Assembly (NCBI GenBank): GCA_015232465.1
Contig: JADFZO010000001.1
Span: 1-64,000 of the forward strand
Direction: 5' to 3'
Origin: Desulfamplus sp.
Lineage (GTDB): Bacteria; Desulfobacterota; Desulfobacteria; Desulfobacterales; Desulfobacteraceae
DNA: 64,000 nt
Of the stretch, positions 8,835-18,914 are shown piece after piece. The position numbers were made by a program, and so were the translations under genes. The notes under the pieces were generated by a model. The model saw only the letters and a list, made by a program, of their open reading frames with translations. It did not search any database and had not been told where the DNA came from. Every line of letters begins with the position of its first letter. The stretch's first letter is position 1.

Positions 8835-10886
8835 ATGTTTAGAAATTTGAAATTGGGTTCAAAATTGATGCTTGGATTCTCATTAGTTGCAACTATTACT
8901 CTCATATTGGGATTTATGGGTTACTATGGAGTGGTTAAAAATGGTAAATCTATCCATGAGATTGGGTTGATTGATCTTCCAGGGGTTGATGCTACTCTTG
9001 ATATGAAGGTGTCAGTAGAGAAGATTGTAAGGCATATACGAAATATGCTTATTCCAAGTCTTACTTTAGAAGATTACCAGAGGCAGTATGATAGCATTCT
9101 TGAGGCTCGACAAAATTATCAGGAGGCTTTTAAACTTTACGAGTCCCTACCTCAAACAGACGAGGAAAAAAGAGATTGGCAAGAGCTAAAGGGTATTATG
9201 CCTAAATGGGCAGATATAAATGATCAGGTAACTGCACTTCGCAAAGAGATTGATAAAATTGGCATTATGAATCCTGACGAGCTGTTAAGTTATCTACATA
9301 AGTTTAAAGCTGATCATTACGCTCTACAGCTTAAGGTTGCTGATATGATTCTTCTTGATGAGCCATTTGAGGGGGGCGATGATCACACATCATGTAACTT
9401 TGGTCGATGGGTAGCTTCGTTTAAGAGCACAAATCAAGAGCTTAATGAGCTTATTAAAAAGAGTGTTGAGCACCATAAAAATTTTCATGGCTCTATCGCT
9501 AAAATACGTGAAGATGCCAAAAATGGATATAAATATGATGCAACAAAACTTTTTAAAGAGTTAATGGTGCCTGCTGCAGAAGAGGTGTTTAATATTTTTA
9601 ATCAGATGATTGATAAAGCTGAAAATGTTGAGATGCTCCAAAAAAAGATGCAAGATATGGTTATGAATGATGCAAGACCTATGCAAAATAAGGCTCTTGG
9701 GCATCTTGAGAAGCTATCTCAAATTAAGATTAAAATTTCAAAAAATGAGGTAAGCCGTGCTAATAAGCAGGCACAATTTTTAAAAACAGCCCTATTTATT
9801 GCTACTATTGGTGCTATTATTCTCTCTTTGGCTCTTGCTTTTATCATAACAAGAAGCATAACACGACCAATTTTACAGGGTGTTGAATTTGCTCAAAAGA
9901 TGTCTGAAGGGGATATGACCCAACAGATAAACATTGATCGCAGTGATGAGGTTGGAATCTTTATAAAAGCTCTTAATAAGATGTCATCTGATTTAAGAGA
10001 GATGTTTAAGGGGATAATCATAGGGGTTCAGACTCTATCTTCATCAGCAACAGAGCTAAATCAGATTGCCCAAGAGATGGCAGTTGGTTCTGAAAATACA
10101 GCAACTAAAGCCCATACAGTTGCAGCAGCAGCAGAGGAATTAAGCTCTAATGTCAATTCAGTTGCAGCAGCAATGGAAGAGACTAACGCAAATATGAGCA
10201 TCGTTGCTTCAGGGGCAGAGGAGATGACAGCCACAATAAATGAGATAGCTATCAATGCTCAAAAGGCTCACCACACTACAGATAAGGCTGAAAAGCAGGC
10301 TCAAGCTGCATCTGGTAAAATTCAAACTCTTGGCAGGGCAGCCCAAGAGATTGGCAAAGTAACTCAAACTATTGCTGAGATTTCAAGCCAGACCAATCTT
10401 CTTGCTCTAAACGCCACAATTGAGGCTGCAAGGGCAGGGGAGGCTGGAAAGGGCTTTGCTGTTGTAGCAAGTGAGATTAAAGAGCTTGCTAAACAGACAG
10501 CATCTGCAACTGAGGAGATTAAAAGTCGCGTTAAGGGAATCCAAGATGCTACTGGCGGTGCTGTAGATGAGATTGTGAATATTGCAAATGTTATGACAGA
10601 GGTAAACGAAGGGGTATCAACAATTGCTACTGCTGTTGAGGAGCAGTCTGCAACAACAAAAGAGATTGCTGACAATGTGGCTCAGGCATCTGCTGCGGTT
10701 GATGATGTTGGCAGAAATGTGGTAGAAAGCTCGTCAGTTACTGCTGAAATTGCAAAGGATATATCGCAGGTAAATCGATCTGCCTCTGAAATGGCATCAA
10801 GCAGCCAAGAGGTTACAGCAAGTGCTAAAGAGCTTTCAAGGCTTGCAGAGGAGCTAAAAAATATGATGGTTAAGTTTAAAGTTTGA
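8835..10886 (+). CDS. Methyl-accepting chemotaxis protein with CZB-like zinc-binding motif in the N-terminal sensor region
   Basis: TM1 [20 protein letters not shown]2 [28 protein letters not shown] hairpin [44 protein letters not shown]...EHHKNFH between the TMs. Confidence 0.95.
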   Translation: MFRNLKLGSKLMLGFSLVATITLILGFMGYYGVVKNGKSIHEIGLIDLPGVDATLDMKVSVEKIVRHIRNMLIPSLTLEDYQRQYDSILEARQNYQEAFKLYESLPQTDEEKRDWQELKGIMPKWADINDQVTALRKEIDKIGIMNPDELLSYLHKFKADHYALQLKVADMILLDEPFEGGDDHTSCNFGRWVASFKSTNQELNELIKKSVEHHKNFHGSIAKIREDAKNGYKYDATKLFKELMVPAAEEVFNIFNQMIDKAENVEMLQKKMQDMVMNDARPMQNKALGHLEKLSQIKIKISKNEVSRANKQAQFLKTALFIATIGAIILSLALAFIITRSITRPILQGVEFAQKMSEGDMTQQINIDRSDEVGIFIKALNKMSSDLREMFKGIIIGVQTLSSSATELNQIAQEMAVGSENTATKAHTVAAAAEELSSNVNSVAAAMEETNANMSIVASGAEEMTATINEIAINAQKAHHTTDKAEKQAQAASGKIQTLGRAAQEIGKVTQTIAEISSQTNLLALNATIEAARAGEAGKGFAVVASEIKELAKQTASATEEIKSRVKGIQDATGGAVDEIVNIANVMTEVNEGVSTIATAVEEQSATTKEIADNVAQASAAVDDVGRNVVESSSVTAEIAKDISQVNRSASEMASSSQEVTASAKELSRLAEELKNMMVKFKV

Positions 10887-10929
10887 TTTTTATTGTTTTA
10901 TAAACAAATTAAGATGGAGACAAGAGATT

Positions 10930-11601
10930 ATGGAGACAAAAAAAGTTTTAGAGAATATCAAATGGCTTGGGCATGATTGCATGATGGTTAATTCAGTTGA
11001 TGCTAAATATCCTGTTATCTACTTTGACCCGTATCAGCTTGAGTCAGCCAATTTAGACAAGGCAGATATTATCTTGATAACACATGAGCATTATGATCAC
11101 TGCTCTTCTGACGATGTAAAAAAGATCATGGGGCAAGATACAGTTATTGTTACTGAAAAAGATTCTGCAAAAAAGCTAAAAAAAGAGCTTGGTAAGTTGG
11201 TTGATGGAAAGGTTGAGATTATCGCACCTAATCAGAGCATCAATGTAAAAGGGGTGCAAGTTTCTGCTGTTGTATCTTACAACATCAACAAAAAATTTCA
11301 CCCCAAAAAGAATAACTGGCTTGGCTTTGTTGTCGATATTGGAGGCGTTAAAATCTATCATGCTGGAGATACAGATTTTATACCTGAAATGTCTCAGATA
11401 GATTGCGATATTGCATTTTTGCCTGTATCTGGCACCTATGTAATGACTGCTGCGGAGGCAGCTTCTGCTGCTCTTGAGATAAAGCCAAAGCTCGCAATTC
11501 CAATGCACTACGGCTCACTTGTTGGTGAGCTATCAGATGCAGAGCTTTTTAAAAAGGCTCTTGATGGTAAAATAGAGGTTCATATCTGCTCAAAAAGTTA
11601 A
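10930..11601 (+). CDS. Metallo-beta-lactamase-fold metal-dependent hydrolase (UPF0173/UlaG-like)
   Basis: WLGHDCM, THEHYDHCS, HAGDTDFIPEM, PMHYG motifs. Confidence 0.85.
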   Translation: METKKVLENIKWLGHDCMMVNSVDAKYPVIYFDPYQLESANLDKADIILITHEHYDHCSSDDVKKIMGQDTVIVTEKDSAKKLKKELGKLVDGKVEIIAPNQSINVKGVQVSAVVSYNINKKFHPKKNNWLGFVVDIGGVKIYHAGDTDFIPEMSQIDCDIAFLPVSGTYVMTAAEAASAALEIKPKLAIPMHYGSLVGELSDAELFKKALDGKIEVHICSKS

Positions 11602-11617
11602 ATTAAGGTGGCTCTTA

Positions 11618-14600
11618 ATGGTCAAATCCCTTAAAAAAATTGATAGTTGCGATGGAGATAATTTAAATTGGCTTCTGTTTGACCAAAGAGACCATGAGCT
11701 TATAAAGATTGTAAATGAGCTTTATGATGGCGACAAATCGCTATCTTACACAAAAAAGCTCTTTTACCCATTTTTTCACCCGTTTGGGATTAAAGAGCTT
11801 GCAGAGTCAAAAGGGCTTCGCATTGCCTACTCAGTTGTAAATCTTCTCAACTCATTAGAGCGGGGCGATATAGATTACAGACTTCAGGCATTGCGAGGCT
11901 TACGCAACGAGATAATTGACACAACCTCTGGTGCAATGCCAAGAAATACAGCTCGCGTTCTGCTTCAAATTATGAAAGAGCTTGTTCGTGCACGGGGAAA
12001 ATATCAGCAGCAGCTTGAGCTTGCACACGATTTTAGAAAAACTGCATCAGGCAAACCAAGAGTTATAAGAAAGCAGCTTAAAAAATACCACCTTCTTGAG
12101 ATGCCTGAGTCGTGGAATCAACTCACATTTGACGATCATGTTCATGACGCAAACACAAAAGGGCGAAAAACTCCAACTCATCTTATTATGGACGCATGGA
12201 TAAAGGGGATTCGCCGCCTTAGAGTCATATATTACCAATATATTGAGCCCCGTTTTGTTGCAGAGCTTTCAGAGGCTGCAGAGATTATGAACATGGATAT
12301 AAGAATCGGGATTGAGTTCACAGCAAGGTTTAGAGACCGTTTTGCATCTTTTATTTGGGTATCGCGTGGGCTAAATGATGCCCAATCTTTTTTATGTTTT
12401 CTTGCAGAGCCTGAAGTTATTCGCTTTATGCAAAAGGGCAGAGAGGTGATGCAGTATCAGGCAAAGTATGTTCTTAAAATTCTTGAAGCCTTTAATCAAA
12501 CCTTTCGACAAAAATTTATTGAAGATACCTTAATTGAGCTTCCTTTGCTTGATGCTGAAAAGTTTATTCAGTTTGTAGCCCCAGGTCAGGCATCAATTCT
12601 CCATCTTGGAGAGTATATCCACTATCAGGCTGTTAAGGCTGTAAAAGATACTCTTCCTACTCAAAATCAAGAGATGGTTAAAAATGCCAATAACCTTACA
12701 ACCATCAAGATTGTCAACACCTACCTTGCCCCAGCTCTTTATCCTGATATTTCTGATCCATTAAAGCCCAAATTCCCCCCTAACCCTGATACTCCTGAGA
12801 GGCTAACTCTCTCTGTTCAAGAGCTTCTATTTCAAATATCTCAGCTACATTGCAGCTTTAAGCTCACCCTTAACTTAAGCAACCTAAAAGTTGAAGATGT
12901 GGTTGAGATTCTATACATGGGCGATGGGCTTATTACACGTTTGGAGATTTTTAACCTTAAAGATTACGCTGCTGGTGTAACAGATCACATTCCAGCCATA
13001 AATGAGCTTCAGCAGGCTATTAATCAAGGCAGCTTGATTAAACTAAAGAGTGTTGTAAGACATATTATTTATAATATGGAGAGGGCGGGCTATCCTGACG
13101 AGGCAGACAGACGAGAAAAGCTCGTTGATATTCTTCACGATTTAGCATCGTTAAAGAGCATGTATAACAAAGTAGTGCTTAAATCAAGAATTGGAAGCGA
13201 CTCTACAGGCAGATCCCTTCTTGCCTATGGAATGGGGCTTGGAATTGTTGAAACACTCTCTTTAAGGGCACAGAGGGAGATAGAGCAAAAATCATCTTCT
13301 CGCTTGATTATTCCAATTAGCATAAAGGTCTATCCAACAGTAAGTTCAATTCCAAGAGAGGGCAAAAAAGGGGTTGGCTCAAAGATTTTTTCAGCTTTAA
13401 GTGCTCTTCCTGGTCTTGAGTATTTAGGGGCAAAAAAGGTCAAAGATTGGGTTGTTAAAGAGGACTCAACTGTGATGGGTTACCCCGGAAATATAGTTAC
13501 TTTAGGGGGTGTTCAACAAAACATAGGGGACGAGCTTTTAATCTCACAGTGCCAAAATGGTGCACTAAAAAGTTCTCAAGACAAAGAGTGTAGCAGCACA
13601 AATAAAATAAGCCAAAATATCACAAAGTTATGGGCAAATCTAAACACTGGAATAAAAAACTCTCTTAAAGTCTTGATAGGATTTATCCCAGCATTTGCAA
13701 CATTTATGCTAACCAAAGATTGGTGGTTTCTTGCTTGGTTTGGTGCTTTTATCTGGTTTGGAATTACTGGTTTAAGAAACATAGTTCAAGCTGTGCTTGG
13801 CGGCGGCGGTATTATGCGATCGCCTCTTTTGAGGTGGAATGACTATGTAAGTTGGGAGAGGCTCACAGACTCTTTAATGTTTACGGGCTTTTCTGTTCCT
13901 CTGCTTGATTATTTGGTAAAGACCCTCATTTTAGATCAGACAATGGGAGTTACTATATCTACTAATCCAACAGAGCTATATGCTATTATGGCTCTTTCTA
14001 ATGGCATCTATCTATCGAGCCACAACGCATTTAGAGGTCTGCCAAAGGCTGCTATTGTTGGTAACTTTTTTAGAAGTATCTTTTCCATTCCAATTGCAAT
14101 CTTATTTAGCTCAATAATTGGAGTTATCCTTACAGATGTTAGTGGTATCACCACTCTTGCTGCTGCTGATATTTTGCAAAAATGGGCTGCTGTAATCTCT
14201 AAAGCTGCCTCTGATCTTGTGGCTGCATTGATTGAGGGTCCGGCTGATAGATTTCAAAATATTTCGTTAAGGCTGCGTGATTACAGGCGAAAGTTTTCAG
14301 AGCTGTTTGACTCATACTCTAAACTTGAGCTTATATTTCCAGATTGTGGGGAGTTATCCCTGCTTGAAAATCCTGAAAAGTTGATAAACAGCACAAATGC
14401 AGAGGTGCGTGATCTTATAACTGTTATGATTATAAATGCTCTTGATATGCTATACTTTTGGATGTATCAGCCAAGGGCACGAATCACCTTAAAAGAGATG
14501 ATGGGGCGATTCACACCAGAGGAGAGGCGGATATTTTTGCTATCACAGCATCTTTTAGAAGAGGAGCAACATATAAGCAGGCTATTTGTTGATGGGATTC

Positions 14601-14680
14601 TTGGCAGAAAATTTTCTAAACCATTATCATTTTATCTTGTAAGGTATGAGGAGTATTTAGAGGATTTAAATAATATGTGA
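11618..14680 (+). CDS. Large uncharacterised membrane protein with degenerate PHP-like N-terminal region
   Basis: Long ORF starting 17 bp after the upstream gene; FDDHVHD...TPTHLIMDAWIKGIRRL...GIEFTARFRD resembles the PHP pattern; several hydrophobic helices between about residues 680 and 880. Confidence 0.75.
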   Translation: MVKSLKKIDSCDGDNLNWLLFDQRDHELIKIVNELYDGDKSLSYTKKLFYPFFHPFGIKELAESKGLRIAYSVVNLLNSLERGDIDYRLQALRGLRNEIIDTTSGAMPRNTARVLLQIMKELVRARGKYQQQLELAHDFRKTASGKPRVIRKQLKKYHLLEMPESWNQLTFDDHVHDANTKGRKTPTHLIMDAWIKGIRRLRVIYYQYIEPRFVAELSEAAEIMNMDIRIGIEFTARFRDRFASFIWVSRGLNDAQSFLCFLAEPEVIRFMQKGREVMQYQAKYVLKILEAFNQTFRQKFIEDTLIELPLLDAEKFIQFVAPGQASILHLGEYIHYQAVKAVKDTLPTQNQEMVKNANNLTTIKIVNTYLAPALYPDISDPLKPKFPPNPDTPERLTLSVQELLFQISQLHCSFKLTLNLSNLKVEDVVEILYMGDGLITRLEIFNLKDYAAGVTDHIPAINELQQAINQGSLIKLKSVVRHIIYNMERAGYPDEADRREKLVDILHDLASLKSMYNKVVLKSRIGSDSTGRSLLAYGMGLGIVETLSLRAQREIEQKSSSRLIIPISIKVYPTVSSIPREGKKGVGSKIFSALSALPGLEYLGAKKVKDWVVKEDSTVMGYPGNIVTLGGVQQNIGDELLISQCQNGALKSSQDKECSSTNKISQNITKLWANLNTGIKNSLKVLIGFIPAFATFMLTKDWWFLAWFGAFIWFGITGLRNIVQAVLGGGGIMRSPLLRWNDYVSWERLTDSLMFTGFSVPLLDYLVKTLILDQTMGVTISTNPTELYAIMALSNGIYLSSHNAFRGLPKAAIVGNFFRSIFSIPIAILFSSIIGVILTDVSGITTLAAADILQKWAAVISKAASDLVAALIEGPADRFQNISLRLRDYRRKFSELFDSYSKLELIFPDCGELSLLENPEKLINSTNAEVRDLITVMIINALDMLYFWMYQPRARITLKEMMGRFTPEERRIFLLSQHLLEEEQHISRLFVDGILGRKFSKPLSFYLVRYEEYLEDLNNM

Positions 14681-14696
14681 AATGTTTTTTTAAAAA

Positions 14697-14764
14697 CCCC
14701 ACCCCCGCAGGAGTAAATTATTGCCCTCCTAATGGGCGAGAAAAGGAGGGGTAAAAAGGTGGGG
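14697..14764. repeat. Nested inverted repeats in convergent intergenic region
   Basis: CCCCACC(14697-14703)/GGTGGGG(14758-14764) enclosing CCCTCCT(14724-14730)/AGGAGGG(14744-14750). Confidence 0.7.
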
Positions 14765-14810
14765 ATTAATTTTTTATCGCCCTAAGCTAAAGCTCTGGGC
14801 TAAGTTATCC

Positions 14811-14863
14811 AAGCCCGCTTAAGCGGGCTTACTTACCTAAGCCGATGGCTTGAGCCTACGGCT
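14811..14863. repeat. Palindrome cluster, REP-like
   Basis: Perfect 20-bp palindrome AAGCCCGCTTAAGCGGGCTT (14811-14830) followed by hairpin GCCGatGGCTtgAGCCtaCGGC. Confidence 0.7.
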
Positions 14864-14908
14864 GAAAAGATTGAGTAAAAACTCACTTTATGACCTTTAA
14901 CAGTATAG

Positions 14909-16189
14909 CTACTTAAACAAGAGATTTGGCAGCCACAGAGAGATAGCTGGAACATAGGTAATTACCATTAAATAGACAAGCATAACTATAATCCATGGGG
15001 CACAAGCCTTTGTGGTCTCTGTAAGTCCTAAATGGGAGATACCAGAGGCAACATAAAGATTTAGTCCAACAGGAGGTGTAATCATACCTATCTCCATGTT
15101 TACAGTCATCAAAATTCCAAGATGTATTGGATCAATGTTTAGCTGCATAGCCATAGGGTAGAGTAGCGGGGCAGTGATAAGCAGAATTGATGAAGGCTCC
15201 ATAAAATTACCGCCAGCCAATAAAAGAAGGTTGACCATAATAAGAAAGCCAACAGAGCCAAGCCCCATGTTTGTTATCCATGCAGTAAGCTGTTGCGGAA
15301 TCTGCTCTGATGTAAGAAGAAATGAAAATAGCACAGCATTTGTGATAATATAGAGAATCATTGATGACATATTTGCTGCTGCTAAAAGGGTTTTTGGCAC
15401 CTCTTTAAGTGTCATATCTTTATAGATAAAAACCGCAACTATAAAGGCATAAACAGCACTCATTGCTGCTGCTTCAGTTGGGGTAAAGATACCAGAGTAG
15501 ATACCTCCAATAACCACAACAATCAGCATAAGCCCCCATACACTCTCCTTAAAAGCCTTTACAACTGTAATAAAATTTGCTTTAGGAAGGCGAGGATAGT
15601 CTCTTTTTCTTGCAACAAACCATGTAACACCCATTAATACAGCACACAAAAGAATACCGGGTATAATACCAGCAATAAAGAGTTTACCAATTGATGCGTT
15701 GGTTGAAACTGCATAGATAACCATAACAATTGATGGAGGGATTAAAATTCCAAGTCCTCCAGATGTAGCAATAACACCAACTCCAAACTGCATAGGATAG
15801 CCCTGTTTAACCATGGCGGGCAGAAGTATTGAACCAATAGCAACAACAGTTGCAGGACTTGAGCCAGAGACAGCAGCAAATAAAGCACAGGCAAGAACAC
15901 CACCAAGTGCCAGACCACCAGTTAGATGACCAACCAAAGCTGTAGCAAAGTTGATCATACGTTTTGCAACTCCGCCGTGAGTCAAAAAATTACCAGCAAG
16001 GATAAAGAATGGAATTGCCATGATCTCAAACTTTTCAATACCAGTAAAGAGCTTCATAGCAACAGATTCAATAGGCACGGTAGTCATAGTAAATAGATAT
16101 GTTAGAACAGTAAGACCCAAAGAGATGGAGATGGGCATACCAGTAAGCATAAGTAGTGCAAGCAGTGTAAAAATAATCAATCCGCTCAT
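14909..16189 (-). CDS. dctM: TRAP transporter large permease (DctM family)
   Basis: Multi-TM protein with GGLGILIPPS, TPTEAAAMS and TPPVGLNLYV motifs; adjacent to DctQ and DctP genes. Confidence 0.93.
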   Translation of the reverse strand: MSGLIIFTLLALLMLTGMPISISLGLTVLTYLFTMTTVPIESVAMKLFTGIEKFEIMAIPFFILAGNFLTHGGVAKRMINFATALVGHLTGGLALGGVLACALFAAVSGSSPATVVAIGSILLPAMVKQGYPMQFGVGVIATSGGLGILIPPSIVMVIYAVSTNASIGKLFIAGIIPGILLCAVLMGVTWFVARKRDYPRLPKANFITVVKAFKESVWGLMLIVVVIGGIYSGIFTPTEAAAMSAVYAFIVAVFIYKDMTLKEVPKTLLAAANMSSMILYIITNAVLFSFLLTSEQIPQQLTAWITNMGLGSVGFLIMVNLLLLAGGNFMEPSSILLITAPLLYPMAMQLNIDPIHLGILMTVNMEIGMITPPVGLNLYVASGISHLGLTETTKACAPWIIVMLVYLMVITYVPAISLWLPNLLFK

Positions 16190-16851
16190 TATGGTTTACC
16201 TCCATTTGTTCCAGCAATTTGAGAGCCATTTGCACTGCCTAAATTTTGGCTGTTAGTCTCATCTTCATCAATACCATCAACATGACCTGCATTGTGGTGA
16301 GGAAGCTGCCCTGTTTTGATAAAACTTACAATTACCTGCAAAAATCTAAAACACATAAGATATGAACCAAGTGGAATTGCTGAGTAGAACATCCAGACAG
16401 GCCACTCAAGATCAGGAGAGACAGGACCTTCTGTTAAGTTTGTTAAATCTAACCCTAAGGTAGAGAAAACAGCATAATGCATTCCAACTTCCCAAACAAA
16501 CATCAAACCTAATGTGCCAATAATTGAGGTAAATATAGCTCCACCACTAAGACCAATTACAACAAACTTTGCCCGTAATTTGCTATTAAGGCTGTTGATA
16601 AAGACATCAACACCAACATGGATTCCAGTTCTAACTCCGTAGGCTGCTCCAAATTTAGCCATCCAGATAAACATGTAAATACAAAGCTCCTGCGTCCAGC
16701 TCATATTAAGGCTAAGAAGCCAATCTTGTAACACAGGAATTGGCAAACCACTTCCGTAACGGTGAATAACTGATAGAAAAATTATTACAGTTGCAGCACC
16801 GATAAAGGTTGCGACTAACCACTCTTCCAAGTGATCAAGGAATTTTAACAT
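16189..16851 (-). CDS. dctQ: TRAP transporter small permease (DctQ family)
   Basis: Small four-TM protein, abuts dctM. Confidence 0.88.
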   Translation of the reverse strand: MLKFLDHLEEWLVATFIGAATVIIFLSVIHRYGSGLPIPVLQDWLLSLNMSWTQELCIYMFIWMAKFGAAYGVRTGIHVGVDVFINSLNSKLRAKFVVIGLSGGAIFTSIIGTLGLMFVWEVGMHYAVFSTLGLDLTNLTEGPVSPDLEWPVWMFYSAIPLGSYLMCFRFLQVIVSFIKTGQLPHHNAGHVDGIDEDETNSQNLGSANGSQIAGTNGGKP

Positions 16852-16946
16852 TGCCTGTTTTTCTCCCTTAAAGATTTATTTTATGAGAGCAAAGGGTTAA
16901 TGAGTAACTTTTAACCTCCCTCACCCTTTACAATTTGATTTTTGGT

Positions 16947-16971
16947 TGTGCCCCCAATGAGGCGGGGCACA
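16947..16971 (-). other. Intercistronic hairpin between dctP and dctQ
   Basis: TGTGCCCC / GGGGCACA 8-bp stem, 9-nt loop, flanked by CCTCC...GGAGG. Confidence 0.55.
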
Positions 16972-17011
16972 GGAGGGGATTTATTGGTAGATACTTAAAA
17001 AATAGTGAATG

Positions 17012-18019
17012 CTATTTTTGAAAACCAATAGCCTGATAAACCTCTTGAATCAAATCTTTACCAATACGATCAGCCATCTTGTCATGAACGCTTACAAGAG
17101 CATCTTTCCATACTTCTCTCTCTTCTGGGGTTAGTTTAATAATCTCAGATTTTCCAGAAGCTGCAACAGATGCAAGGTCTTTTTCGTTATTCTTTTTTGC
17201 TATGTCATTGGCAAAAATTGTTGCCTCAGCCATTGCACTCTCAAGCTGGGTACGAATATCAGCGGGCAGACCTTCCCAGAACTTTTTGTTTACAAGAACA
17301 GCATAACCTAAATAGCCATGATCAGAGACAGTTACATACTTTTGAACCTCAAACATCTTTTGGGTGTAAAGATTTGATGGTGGGTTCTCTGTTCCATCAA
17401 CAACTCCAGTTTGAAGAGCCTGATAAACTTCAGAAAATGCCATAACCTGTGGAATTGCACCAAGTGCACGCATCTGAGCATCAAGAATTTTTGAGGACTG
17501 GATACGCATCTTCAAACCTTTGCAATCTGCTGGAACTTTAAGAGGTTTGTTTGCACTCATAACCTTAAAACCATTGTCCCAGTAAGCAAGTCCTAAAACC
17601 CCTTTTGGCTGCAATTTATCAAGCAGCTTCTTTCCAATAGGTCCAAGGGTTATCTTGTGCAAATCTTCATAACCACTAAAGATAAATGGAAGGTCAAAAA
17701 GTTCAAACTCTTTTACTCCAAGTGGTGCAAACTTAGCAAGAGATGGGGCAAGCATGTGAACAGCACCCATTTGGAGAGCTTCCATCTCCTCTTTGTCTTT
17801 GTAAAGCTGGCTGTTTGGATAGACTTCAACCTTTACAGCACCATTTGTCTTTTCCTCTGCAAGTTTCTTAAAATAGTTGGCAGCTTCACCTTTTGGTGTA
17901 TCATCAGCTACAACGTGGCTGAATTTAATAATTATAGGGTCAGCAGCCATTACGCTTGATGTAAAGGCAAATATTACGGCAATAGACAGAAGGAACATAA
18001 TTCTAATACTTTTACTCAT
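17012..18019 (-). CDS. dctP: TRAP transporter solute-binding protein (DctP family, C4-dicarboxylate type)
   Basis: Signal peptide; FSHVVADDTPKGEAANYFKKLAEEKTNGAVKVEVYPNSQLYKDKEEMEALQMG; GLKMRIQSSKI. Confidence 0.93.
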   Translation of the reverse strand: MSKSIRIMFLLSIAVIFAFTSSVMAADPIIIKFSHVVADDTPKGEAANYFKKLAEEKTNGAVKVEVYPNSQLYKDKEEMEALQMGAVHMLAPSLAKFAPLGVKEFELFDLPFIFSGYEDLHKITLGPIGKKLLDKLQPKGVLGLAYWDNGFKVMSANKPLKVPADCKGLKMRIQSSKILDAQMRALGAIPQVMAFSEVYQALQTGVVDGTENPPSNLYTQKMFEVQKYVTVSDHGYLGYAVLVNKKFWEGLPADIRTQLESAMAEATIFANDIAKKNNEKDLASVAASGKSEIIKLTPEEREVWKDALVSVHDKMADRIGKDLIQEVYQAIGFQK

Positions 18020-18216
18020 TTTTCTCTTCTCCTTTGTTAAAAGTGTTAAATAGTTGTGGTGTTCTATGTAGGGCTTGAAAAAAACACTTTCTTCTGCCCT
18101 TCATTTCTTAGTTTAACAGTTAATATCACTATGGGTAATAAAAAACAATCCTTGTATTTCTGATATTAGTGTAGGGATTTTTCTTACAGTTTCACAATTT
18201 AGGGGTCTGAAAATAG

Positions 18217-18858
18217 TTATAGCTCAATAATCCTATTTTGAATGGCAAATCTTGAAAGTTCTGCATTATTTCTAAGATTTAGCTTTTTTAATATTCTTGA
18301 TCTGTAGGTATCTACGGTCTTTACACTGATGTGGTAGCTCTCTGCAATTTCATGATTTGTCTGACCTAATGCAAGTTGACGCAGAACTTGAAGCTCTCTC
18401 ATTGATAGAGCCTCACTGCCTGATTTGCTACTCTCGCCTCGAACAACACGCAAAGCAAGTGCCTCGCTTGCCTTTTCAGTAAGATAGCGACCCCCTGAAT
18501 AGAGCTTTTTTACAGCATCAACAAGCTGCTCTGGTGCAGACTGTTTTGTAACATAGCCCATTGCACCAGCCTCAACAGCCCGAACAACATACTGCTCCTC
18601 ATCGTGCATGGTCAAAATTAGAACAGGTATTGATGGCATCTGAAATTTAAGTTGAGATACAACCTCAAGTCCGTCCATTCCGGGCGGCATTGAAATATCG
18701 ACAACAGCAACATCTGGTTTGAATTTAAGAGCCTTTTGTATTGCCTCATCGCCATTAGAAGCCTCAGCAACAACCTCCATCTCTCCGCTCTCTTGAATGA
18801 TACGGCGAAGCCCTTCACGGACAATTTTATGGTCATCTGCAAGTAGAACTTTAATCAT
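18217..18858 (-). CDS. NarL/FixJ family response regulator
   Basis: REC domain (DDHKIVREGL, VVDISMPPGMDGLEV) plus LuxR-type HTH (LRQLALGQTNHEIAESYHISVKTVDTYRSRILKKL). Confidence 0.95.
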   Translation of the reverse strand: MIKVLLADDHKIVREGLRRIIQESGEMEVVAEASNGDEAIQKALKFKPDVAVVDISMPPGMDGLEVVSQLKFQMPSIPVLILTMHDEEQYVVRAVEAGAMGYVTKQSAPEQLVDAVKKLYSGGRYLTEKASEALALRVVRGESSKSGSEALSMRELQVLRQLALGQTNHEIAESYHISVKTVDTYRSRILKKLNLRNNAELSRFAIQNRIIEL

Positions 18859-18914
18859 ATCAAAGAGTTCTCCATCTTTTTTTAAAATCTAATACCTTAA
18901 CCACAGCAGATGTT

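Noticed and set aside
10061-10675. Minus-strand ORFs opposite the MCP (64 aa and 103 aa)
   Set aside because: Low-complexity Ala/Ser/Val translations antisense to a clear MCP coding region; composition artefact.
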